Part shown: positions 26,099-32,478 of the stretch, in pieces
How positions within the stretch are numbered: position 1 is the stretch's first letter
How the letters are laid out: each line of letters begins with the position of its first letter
From: Elusimicrobiota bacterium
GTDB taxonomy: Bacteria; Elusimicrobiota; Endomicrobiia; Endomicrobiales; Endomicrobiaceae
DNA: 32,478 nucleotides
Assembly: GCA_017528425.1 (NCBI GenBank)
Contig: JAFXOV010000003.1
Coordinates: 89,174-121,651 of the forward strand
Direction of reading: 5' to 3'
The notes under the pieces: model-generated
What the model was told of the DNA's origin: nothing
The model's database searches: none
Seen by the model: only the letters and a program-made list of their open reading frames with translations
Position numbers and translations under genes: made by a program

Positions 26099-26260
26099 TT
26101 ATTTTACGTTAGCTTCGGTGGATATTTTTTGTGTTGAATCTTGGAACATATTGTTTACTTTACCGCCGAACATTTTTACACCTGCAATCACAACAATAAC
26201 AACCAAAACAATTATAAGAATATACTCTACCATTCCCTGACCTTTATTGTTTCTTAACAT
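26099..26260 (-). CDS. flp: Flp-type pilin
   Basis: Major subunit of the Tad pilus. 53 residues: leader MLRNNKG, then QGMVEYILIIVLVVIVVIAG with Glu at +5 and Tyr at +6, the Flp signature, and a short polar tail (mature length about 46). A frame extends upstream to 26323, but GGGGGA before the ATG at 26260 and the short leader decide the start. Only one flp gene is present. Confidence 0.92.
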   Translation of the reverse strand: MLRNNKGQGMVEYILIIVLVVIVVIAGVKMFGGKVNNMFQDSTQKISTEANVK

Positions 26261-26279
26261 TTTTTCCCCCAATATTAAA

Positions 26280-26780
26280 TTATTTTCTTTTATGTATTTT
26301 ATTTTTACAACCGCTGCCCGCAAGAACAGACAACTTTGTTTTTATTATAAATTCTTCCATACCTACAACATTCATTATTTTCGGCAAGTCATAAGAATAT
26401 GATATCGACACCGTAGACAACTCATTTGAAGGTATAAACAACCCCTGAACAAAATTTGAAATATTCGATAAATCCGTTATATTGTAGTCAATACCTTTAT
26501 AATCTTTAATATCTACCGTTATATCTTTTATTTTATCGACATCCAATCTTCTGCCTTCTATCATTTTGTTGGTCAAATAATTTTTGATGTCTTTTTCTAT
26601 ATCATCGCGAGATAAATTAGTATTTGCTATCATATCTGTCCCATATCTTGTTGCGGAAACTAATTGTTGCCATGTTAAAAGAACTCTTCCAAACCAAACA
26701 ACAGAAAAAATTAAGACAATTATTACGGGAAATATAAAAATGGCTTCCGTAAAAGCTTGCCCTTTTTTATTCTTAAACAT
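26280..26780 (-). CDS. tadE: TadE-like pseudopilin
   Basis: 166 residues. Leader MFKNKKG, then QAFTEAIFIFPVIIVLIFSV with Glu at +5, the TadE family N-terminus; the remainder is a small periplasmic domain ending in Lys/Arg-rich residues. TadE is a minor pilin-like protein needed for Flp pilus formation in other bacteria. It begins 5 bases after the serS stop and no good ribosome binding site is visible, so it is probably translated by coupling to serS. Confidence 0.86.
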   Translation of the reverse strand: MFKNKKGQAFTEAIFIFPVIIVLIFSVVWFGRVLLTWQQLVSATRYGTDMIANTNLSRDDIEKDIKNYLTNKMIEGRRLDVDKIKDITVDIKDYKGIDYNITDLSNISNFVQGLFIPSNELSTVSISYSYDLPKIMNVVGMEEFIIKTKLSVLAGSGCKNKIHKRK

Positions 26781-26785
26781 ATGTG

Positions 26786-28063
26786 TTATTTTTTGGGTTT
26801 TATAATATCAAAACCGGTGTACTTTCTTAAAACTTCAGGAATTACAACAGAACCGTCTTCCTGTTGATAGTTTTCAAGAATTGTTGCAAATGTTCTGCCG
26901 ACCGCCACACCGGATCCGTTCAACGTATGAACAAATTCTCTCTTTTTGGTTGCAGCATTTTTATATTTGCAATTCATTCTTCTTGCCTGAAAATCTTTAA
27001 AGTTCGAACAAGAAGAAATTTCTCTGTACATATTTTCACCGGCCATCCAAGCTTCCAAATCGTAAGTTTTTGTAGAGCTGAAACCGATGTCTCCGCTGCA
27101 CAAAGCCATAACTCTGTAAGGAATACCCAACAGTTGTAAAACCTTTTCCGCATCGTTAGTTAAAAGTTCCAACTCTTTTGCGGAATCTTCCGGTTTAACA
27201 AATTTTACCAACTCAACTTTATTGAACTGATGATTTCTTATCAAACCTTTTGTGTCTTTACCGTATGAACCGGCCTCTCTTCTAAAACATGCAGAATAAG
27301 AAGCATATTTTATCGGAAGTTGTTTATCATCCAACACTTCATCTCTGTGTAAATTTGTAACAGAAACTTCCGCTGTAGGTATCAAATATAATTCATCATC
27401 CGGACATCTAAACAAATCTTCTTCGAATTTCGGTAATTGTCCCGTTCCTCTCATAGATGCTCTGTTTACCAAATACGGAGTCATTACTTCCTGATACCCG
27501 TTTTGTTTATGAGTATCCAAGAAAAATGTAATTATTGCTCTTTCCAAAGCACAACCTTCATTCTTTAACAATGAAAATCTCGAACCCGAAATTTTTGAAG
27601 CTCTTTCAAAATCCAATATTCCGAGCTTTTCACCTATTTCCCAATGATGTTTCGGTTTGAACGAAAACTTCGGAGGTTCACCTACTACTCTAACAACAAC
27701 ATTATCTTTATCACTTTTTCCAATCGGAGTTGTTTCGTCGGGAATATTCGGTATTCTCATTAAAAAATCTTCTATTTGGTTTTCTATATTAAGCAAGAAT
27801 TTTTCTTTTTCCTGTATTCTTGTTCTCAATTGTTCCAATTCTTCCAACAATGCCTTTTCTGGCTCTTTTCCTTCTCTTTTTAACTTTCCCACTGTTTCGG
27901 AATCTGTATTTCTTTTTAATCTGAACTGTTCTATCTCGGTAATTACCGCTCTTCTTGTATTATCCCAATCCATCAATTGATCTAAATTAATATCCTGATT
28001 TCTTTTCTTTAAACCTTCTTTTACAACATCGATATTGTCTCTGAATAATTTAATATCTAACAT
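26786..28063 (-). CDS. serS: Seryl-tRNA synthetase
   Basis: Charges tRNA-Ser (and tRNA-Sec where present) in the cytoplasm. The 425 residues show an N-terminal antiparallel coiled-coil arm (about 30-100, with [12 protein letters not shown]) that grips the tRNA, and the class II catalytic core: [13 protein letters not shown], motif 2 around [20 protein letters not shown], and motif 3 around [18 protein letters not shown] followed by [18 protein letters not shown] precedes the ATG. It lies 24 bp after tRNA-Glu and 5 bp before tadE, so an essential housekeeping gene heads the Tad operon. Confidence 0.98.
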   Translation of the reverse strand: MLDIKLFRDNIDVVKEGLKKRNQDINLDQLMDWDNTRRAVITEIEQFRLKRNTDSETVGKLKREGKEPEKALLEELEQLRTRIQEKEKFLLNIENQIEDFLMRIPNIPDETTPIGKSDKDNVVVRVVGEPPKFSFKPKHHWEIGEKLGILDFERASKISGSRFSLLKNEGCALERAIITFFLDTHKQNGYQEVMTPYLVNRASMRGTGQLPKFEEDLFRCPDDELYLIPTAEVSVTNLHRDEVLDDKQLPIKYASYSACFRREAGSYGKDTKGLIRNHQFNKVELVKFVKPEDSAKELELLTNDAEKVLQLLGIPYRVMALCSGDIGFSSTKTYDLEAWMAGENMYREISSCSNFKDFQARRMNCKYKNAATKKREFVHTLNGSGVAVGRTFATILENYQQEDGSVVIPEVLRKYTGFDIIKPKK

Positions 28064-28087
28064 TTTTCCCTCTACAAAAAATTAGAA

Positions 28088-28161
28088 CGCTGCCAACGAG
28101 ATTCGAACTCGTGATCCCCGCCTTGAGAGGGCGATGTCCTAAACCGCTAGACGATGGCAGC
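28088..28161 (-). tRNA. tRNA-Glu (anticodon CUC)
   Basis: A full cloverleaf reads on the minus strand: acceptor GCTGCCA/TGGCAGC, D arm GTCTAGCGGTTTAGGAC, anticodon stem TCGCC/GGCGG with loop CTCTCAA (anticodon CTC), and T arm around GTTCGAATC. The 3' CCA is not encoded. The D-arm sequence is typical of tRNA-Glu. Confidence 0.95.
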
Positions 28162-28188
28162 AGTTCTTACTTTTAAAATATTTATGGT

Positions 28189-28197
28189 ATTATACCA
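28189..28197 (-). promoter_or_regulatory. Extended -10 promoter for tRNA-Glu and probably serS-tad
   Basis: TGGTATAAT on the minus strand is an extended -10 element (TGN-TATAAT) placed so that transcription would start about 20 bases before the tRNA. No good -35 is present, consistent with an extended -10 promoter. The same bases form a 13-mer palindrome, TGGTATTATACCA. Confidence 0.65.
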
Positions 28198-28226
28198 AAA
28201 AGTCAATTAAAAAGCTATGAATATTG

Positions 28227-29795
28227 TTATTTCCTTGCCAAATATTTGAAGAAGATTTTTTCTTTCGGAAATTCGGCAACGAAATTACCGTTTACAATAT
28301 GTCCGTAACTGTTATATTCCAAACAATTATCCAATCCTTTAAAATAATCCGCACTTTCAAACAGTCTGTGCTTTGTAATAACAAAATCTAAACCTCTTGC
28401 AAATTCAAATGCCGGAGTTATACTGCCCAATGCCAAGCAAAAACACAGAACCAAATATTTTATTTTGTTTCGTTTAAAATTATAACTTCTGACTAAAAAG
28501 CATATTATCATTAAAGCTAATATTGATATTATCGGGATTGTTGTTCTCATACAATAATCAACTTTCATATTCCTCGTCAGTATCGGGCATAGTGTCAAAA
28601 TAACGAATATGAGATAATACAAAAATGTTTTTTTGTACTGTTTATAAATAAGCATTAAATATATTAAAGCTTCCAACAATACAAAATATACGAACATAGC
28701 AAATAACACCCAACCCTTAAATACAGGACCATTACTTAAGTGCGCACCTCCGCTTGTTATACCTGCTCCGTTTGTTCCGGAAGCCACCACATTTGAAGTT
28801 AAATATAAGAAAATGATGGGAGTAATAAATATTATTGTTATAATATTTTGAACCGAAAAAGTTCTCTTTATATAATCAAGAATTTTCTTTCTTCTGTATT
28901 CCGTAAAAAGATTTTTCATAAAGAACATTATTAAAAGTACGGACAACCCCATAAACGGTAACGGTGCACAGAAAAAGCATAAAAGAGCAATTATCCCGTA
29001 ATTTTCAATGTTTTTTCTGTTATTGTAAAACATAAGTGTTAACAACCACGCCGGCAATCCCTGATTATATACCCAAAATAAAACTGTTGTGTTTGAACTG
29101 TATTGCCCTATAAAAGGAGACCACCATTCCAAATGTAAATCGTTAAAAATAAACGTCGCATCATAAAAGAACGCATACATTGTTCCAACTATATCCATAC
29201 CGGAAAAGAAAACAAAAACAAGAACCGCCAACAAAACTTTACTGTATTTTCTTACTTTTGCAGCAACCAATATATGCATAAAAGTTAAAAAAATGCCCAA
29301 AGCACTATATACCAACATTAACTCGTTCCCTATAAAAAAATAAAAGTGTTGCGGAAATTTCGGGAAAGAAGACAAAAAGAAAGACAATATTTTTACAACT
29401 ATTGCCGATGGCAACCAAATACCTATGTAATATACCAATGCAACATCTATACTCCTGTAATAAACCGGCCAACTGTAACTTAGTAAATCTCTAAAAATAG
29501 CATTTCTCCAATGATGATCATTACTTTGATACCAAAGCCCGCCTATACCGGCAAAATAGCACCAAACAAAAGATATTATTAAAAGTGTTATAAGCACATT
29601 CTTGCTGTTCAACAAACTTCTTAAATTGAAAGTTTTATTTTTGAAGTATCCGCAATATATTGCATACAAAAACAAAACAAACGATATTACGGCAATATAA
29701 GTTTTTAACCAAGTCAACAAAAATACCAACAGAGGAAGAGCAATATAAACTATTGATACTTGATTTAATGTTTTTAAATTTATTTTTAAATCCAT
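28227..29795 (-). CDS. Multi-spanning membrane protein of unknown function in glycan locus
   Basis: 522 residues, with ten or more hydrophobic helices along the whole length and only short polar loops, ending in a charged cytoplasmic or periplasmic tail (KEKIFFKYLARK). No catalytic motif was recognised. The long loop after the first helices (SNDHHWRNAIFRDLLSYSWP) with paired His and acidic/basic residues recalls the first loop of membrane glycosyltransferases of the GT-C fold, which would suit its place beside glycosyltransferase genes, but this is inference. The longest frame starts at 29810 without a ribosome binding site; the ATG at 29795 has AGG 8 bases upstream and was chosen. Divergent from the next glycosyltransferase. 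Confidence 0.75.
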   Translation of the reverse strand: MDLKINLKTLNQVSIVYIALPLLVFLLTWLKTYIAVISFVLFLYAIYCGYFKNKTFNLRSLLNSKNVLITLLIISFVWCYFAGIGGLWYQSNDHHWRNAIFRDLLSYSWPVYYRSIDVALVYYIGIWLPSAIVVKILSFFLSSFPKFPQHFYFFIGNELMLVYSALGIFLTFMHILVAAKVRKYSKVLLAVLVFVFFSGMDIVGTMYAFFYDATFIFNDLHLEWWSPFIGQYSSNTTVLFWVYNQGLPAWLLTLMFYNNRKNIENYGIIALLCFFCAPLPFMGLSVLLIMFFMKNLFTEYRRKKILDYIKRTFSVQNIITIIFITPIIFLYLTSNVVASGTNGAGITSGGAHLSNGPVFKGWVLFAMFVYFVLLEALIYLMLIYKQYKKTFLYYLIFVILTLCPILTRNMKVDYCMRTTIPIISILALMIICFLVRSYNFKRNKIKYLVLCFCLALGSITPAFEFARGLDFVITKHRLFESADYFKGLDNCLEYNSYGHIVNGNFVAEFPKEKIFFKYLARK

Positions 29796-29833
29796 TTTTA
29801 TACCTGTCATAATAAAAATTTATATTTTCGTAA

Positions 29834-29842
29834 ATTATAGCA
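29834..29842 (-). promoter_or_regulatory. Extended -10 promoter for the membrane protein gene
   Basis: TGCTATAAT on the minus strand matches TGN-TATAAT, about 40 bases before the chosen ATG at 29795. No convincing -35. Confidence 0.55.
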
Positions 29843-29863
29843 TTTTAATTATTTATAAAAAAG

Positions 29864-29893
29864 TTGAAAGTTATATTAATTTAATGATAAAAT
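29864..29893 (+). promoter_or_regulatory. Probable promoter for the glycosyltransferase pair
   Basis: TTGAAA (29864-29869) and TAAAAT (29888-29893) with an 18-base spacer, just upstream of the plus-strand glycosyltransferase start. In such AT-rich DNA this is plausible rather than certain. Confidence 0.45.
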
Positions 29894-29918
29894 AATACAA
29901 AATTTCGTGGAGCAAACA

Positions 29919-30860
29919 ATGAAAAAACTAATATCTGTTGTTGCCAGTACATTTAACGAACAAGATAATATTGAAAATCTTTGCACACAAATAAAACAAA
30001 CTTGTGAAAAAATTCAGGAAAAATATGATTATGAATTGATAATAATAGATAATGCTTCCACCGATAACACCACACAGGCACTAAGAGATCTTGCAGCAAT
30101 AGACAATCATATAAAAGTTATAATAAACACAAGAAATTTCGGGCATATTCGTTCACCTTATTATGCTATGTTACAAGCAAAAGGAGATATTGTCATATCT
30201 ATAGCTTCCGACTTACAGGATCCGCCCGAATTGATAATCGATTTTATAAAACAGTGGGAGCAGGGTTATAAGGTTGTTTTAGGACAAAAGACTTCCAGTA
30301 AAGAAAACAAATTAATGTTTTTCATAAGAACTCTTTATTACAGATTGTTAAATTTATTTAACGATTCCGGAGCAAAATTATTGGAACATTGCACGGGGTT
30401 CGGTTTGTATGATAAGGAAGTTATCGACAAGCTAAGAAACTTAAACGAACCTTATCCTTACCTTAGAGGTCTTGTTTGTGAATTGGGATATGAGTTAGCG
30501 TGCGTTCAATATTGTCAAAATAAAAGAGAAAAAGGAAAAACAAAAAATACTTTTTATACACTTTACGATATGGCAATGTTAGCATTTACAAACTATTCGA
30601 AAGTTCCTTTAAGAGTTGCAACTATGTTCGGTTTTATTTTATCTATATTAAGTTTTTGTTTGGCAATATTTTATTTAATATTTAAATTGTTGTTTTGGTA
30701 TCATCTTCCTGTAGGTATAGCACCTATTCTAATATCGGTATTTTTCTTTTTTTCCGTACAACTGTTTTTTATAGGTGTTTTAGGAGAATACTTGAATGCG
30801 ATACTTACACAAGTTCAAAACAGGCCTCTCGTTGTTGAAAAAGAAAGGATTAATTTTTAG
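29919..30860 (+). CDS. Family 2 glycosyltransferase, GtrB/DPM1-like
   Basis: 313 residues. The N-terminal GT-A domain carries VVASTFNEQDNI, DNASTDNT and the metal-binding DLQD of SDLQDPPELI; two C-terminal membrane helices (about 228-258 and 264-292) follow. This layout is that of enzymes that move a sugar from a nucleotide donor to undecaprenyl phosphate on the cytoplasmic face (GtrB, ArnC, DPM1). The frame opens at a GTG (29907), but that codon lies inside the ribosome binding site (GTGGAG) of an ATG at 29919, 6 bases after GGAG, so 29919 is the start. The donor sugar cannot be read from the sequence. Pairs with the next glycosyltransferase, 12 bp downstream. Confidence 0.92.
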   Translation: MKKLISVVASTFNEQDNIENLCTQIKQTCEKIQEKYDYELIIIDNASTDNTTQALRDLAAIDNHIKVIINTRNFGHIRSPYYAMLQAKGDIVISIASDLQDPPELIIDFIKQWEQGYKVVLGQKTSSKENKLMFFIRTLYYRLLNLFNDSGAKLLEHCTGFGLYDKEVIDKLRNLNEPYPYLRGLVCELGYELACVQYCQNKREKGKTKNTFYTLYDMAMLAFTNYSKVPLRVATMFGFILSILSFCLAIFYLIFKLLFWYHLPVGIAPILISVFFFFSVQLFFIGVLGEYLNAILTQVQNRPLVVEKERINF

Positions 30861-30872
30861 GTAAAAAGTTAT

Positions 30873-31868
30873 ATGGCTCAAGTTTCAATAATATTACCCG
30901 TATATAAGGTAGAAAAATATCTTAGACAATGTCTTGATAGTATTGTAAACCAAACATTCAAAGATATCGAAATAATAATTATCAATGATTGTTCCCCCGA
31001 TAATTCTTTACAAATTATCAAAGAATATCAGAAAAAAGATTCAAGAATTATTTTACTAAACTTACCTGAAAATAAAGGTTTAAGTAATGCAAGAAACGAG
31101 GGAATGAAAATTGCAAAAAGCAAATACATAGTTTTTGTGGATTCCGATGACTGGGTTAGAGAAGATTATGTAGAACTTTTATTCAATAACATAGAAAAAT
31201 ATAATTGTGACGTTTTTTCCGAAGGTTTTGTATCTTATCATAACAAAACTTCAAAATATACCCGTGAAAAATACTCTTTTCTCACAACAAAAAGCACAAA
31301 TAACAAGTCTTTAATTTTGTTTCCGAGCATAAATTGCGGTCCGTGGAGCAAAATATACAAAAAAGATTTTTTATTAAATAACAACTTGTTCTTTACTTTA
31401 AAAAGTTGTGAAGATTGTTTCTTCTTTTACAGACTCGTACTTTTAAAACCTAAGATAATATTTAAAGAAGAACCTATTTATTTTTACAGAATAGGAAGAG
31501 AAACATCTTTAACCGCTTCTTTATATTTCAGAACATACCACATAATTAATTTGATAAAAGGAATTTACAAGACATTGAATGAAAAAAAACTTTATAACGA
31601 ATATTGTACAATATTTCATATATATGCTTTTACATATATTGCATACTGTTTGACATTCAGCTCATTCTCGACGAAAAAAATGAAAAATCTTCTGTTTTCC
31701 GTAAAAAGATTTTTGTTTTCCGAAAAGCACTATGGACTTGGCATATCGGATAAGTTTGTAATATTGATTTTTAAATTTTTCTTAAATCATATCAGGTTAT
31801 ACAAGATAACCGCATTTGTTTTGAAAACATTTCGAAGATCTTATACGAAAATATTTTATTCTTTCTAA
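30873..31868 (+). CDS. Family 2 glycosyltransferase
   Basis: 331 residues. GT-A domain with SIILPVYKVEKYLRQCLDSI, NDCSPDNS and the DxD motif VDSDDW (about 90-95), followed by a helical, basic C-terminal part without clear membrane spans. Typical of enzymes adding sugars to capsule, O-antigen or exopolysaccharide. Acceptor and donor unknown. Its stop lies 3 bp from the stop of the convergent GT32-like gene, with no terminator between them. Confidence 0.93.
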   Translation: MAQVSIILPVYKVEKYLRQCLDSIVNQTFKDIEIIIINDCSPDNSLQIIKEYQKKDSRIILLNLPENKGLSNARNEGMKIAKSKYIVFVDSDDWVREDYVELLFNNIEKYNCDVFSEGFVSYHNKTSKYTREKYSFLTTKSTNNKSLILFPSINCGPWSKIYKKDFLLNNNLFFTLKSCEDCFFFYRLVLLKPKIIFKEEPIYFYRIGRETSLTASLYFRTYHIINLIKGIYKTLNEKKLYNEYCTIFHIYAFTYIAYCLTFSSFSTKKMKNLLFSVKRFLFSEKHYGLGISDKFVILIFKFFLNHIRLYKITAFVLKTFRRSYTKIFYSF

Positions 31869-31871
31869 ATT

Positions 31872-32478
31872 TCATCCTATAATTTTCTTCTTCAATTTTA
31901 CTATTTTATCGGTAATATTTCTTCCGAAAACTTTTAATAAAAAGTTTTGAATTCTTACTTTTGGAGTGTTCCAAGAACCGTAACAATGATGTATGGAGTA
32001 TGTGTTTTTGGTTATTTTTGTTTTTTGTGTCCTAAAACTCTTAGCATAAAAGTATTCCGACGGAAAAACAGACAAACTGCCGATTTTTTGAAAGGTATTA
32101 TTATTAACAAAACCGTATTTTTCACAAAACGCCTGAAATCTGACATTGACGATAGTAATATCGTTTTTACCGTCTTGTTTTACAAAATGTATATTATTAT
32201 AAACAGATAAAAACTCCTTAAATATTTCAGCATTTTTGGTGCAACCCAAAATACCAAAACCTATATCTTCTTCCGTAGCAAAACCGCAAAAAGCCTCGTA
32301 TTCCAAAAAAGAATCTATCGGTTTCAGTATTTCATGGTCGATATCCATATAGATTCCGCCATAATTTATTAAAGCATGCAACCTTGCAACATCAGACACA
32401 AACGCATACTGTTTTGCTTGATATGCCTCTCTTGTATAATCGCAACAATTAACATCAAAATTGTTTTCATTCCATTCC
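31872..32478 (-). CDS. GT32-type glycosyltransferase with DXD motif (5' end outside window)
   Basis: The frame is open from the right edge, entering as EWNENNFDVNCCDYTREAYQ, and ends at a TGA at 31872, leaving about 201 residues. FVSDVARLHALINYGGIYMD followed by IDHEIL contains the DXD motif and is the hallmark of the OCH1/GT32 sugar-binding region, which in bacteria is found in capsule and LPS enzymes. The start codon lies outside the window; the internal GTG at 32399 falls within the conserved core and is not the true start. The C-terminal end is basic (KIVKLKKKIIG). Confidence 0.9.
   Translation of the reverse strand, partial: EWNENNFDVNCCDYTREAYQAKQYAFVSDVARLHALINYGGIYMDIDHEILKPIDSFLEYEAFCGFATEEDIGFGILGCTKNAEIFKEFLSVYNNIHFVKQDGKNDITIVNVRFQAFCEKYGFVNNNTFQKIGSLSVFPSEYFYAKSFRTQKTKITKNTYSIHHCYGSWNTPKVRIQNFLLKVFGRNITDKIVKLKKKIIG

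Noticed and set aside
28189-28201. TGGTATTATACCA palindrome as an operator or terminator
   Set aside because: The symmetry is explained by the extended -10 element and its surroundings; there is no T-run for a terminator and no second copy suggesting an operator.
32397-32399. GTG as the start of the GT32 gene
   Set aside because: The frame continues to the window edge with well-matching GT32 residues, so the gene is truncated by the window rather than starting here.

Overview
This is an AT-rich stretch of a Gram-negative-type (diderm) bacterial chromosome. It carries a secretin, PilM/N/O-type pilus genes, a HrcA/CIRCE heat-shock operon and a surface-polysaccharide locus. The gene mix and low GC would fit a gut- or host-associated member of Elusimicrobiota. 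That assignment is an inference from gene style only, since no 16S rRNA or other phylogenetic marker beyond SerS, DnaK and DnaJ is present.

Layout. Positions 1-1888 (minus) hold most of a secreted TPR-repeat protein that runs off the left edge. Positions 1941-9294 (minus) hold the heat-shock locus hrcA-grpE-dnaK, driven by a consensus promoter overlapped by a CIRCE operator, with dnaJ further downstream. Between dnaK and dnaJ lies an AT-richer block of three tightly packed genes (3265-5256). The last one matches my knowledge of the putative phage abortive-infection (AbiC-like) family. The block is bordered on both sides by long imperfect palindromes and hairpins. This accessory island inside the chaperone locus is the best candidate here for an undescribed system, probably anti-phage.

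Positions 9399-20425 (minus) are one long operon for a type IV pilus / type II secretion-like machine. From a consensus promoter at 20397-20425 the order is assembly ATPase (PilB), inner-membrane platform (PilC), a major-type prepilin, three minor pseudopilins (GspI/J/K-like), PilM, PilN, a PilO protein with a PilP-like tail, a secretin, an orphan response regulator and a TPR-like exported protein, ending at a rho-independent terminator (9329-9366). No retraction ATPase or prepilin peptidase is present.

Positions 20453-28197 (minus) run from tRNA-Glu(CUC) and serS into a compact Tad/Flp pilus cluster (TadE, Flp pilin, CpaB, a CpaF ATPase with a degenerate CpaE/TadZ-like N-terminus, TadB, TadC) and then a UDP-glucose 6-dehydrogenase. 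The Tad set has no secretin or peptidase of its own, so it may depend on parts encoded elsewhere.

Positions 28227-32478 are a surface-glycan region: a multi-spanning membrane protein (minus), two family-2 glycosyltransferases (plus), and a GT32/DXD-type glycosyltransferase (minus) cut by the right edge. Several start codons were moved inward from the longest reading frame on ribosome-binding-site grounds, as stated per gene.
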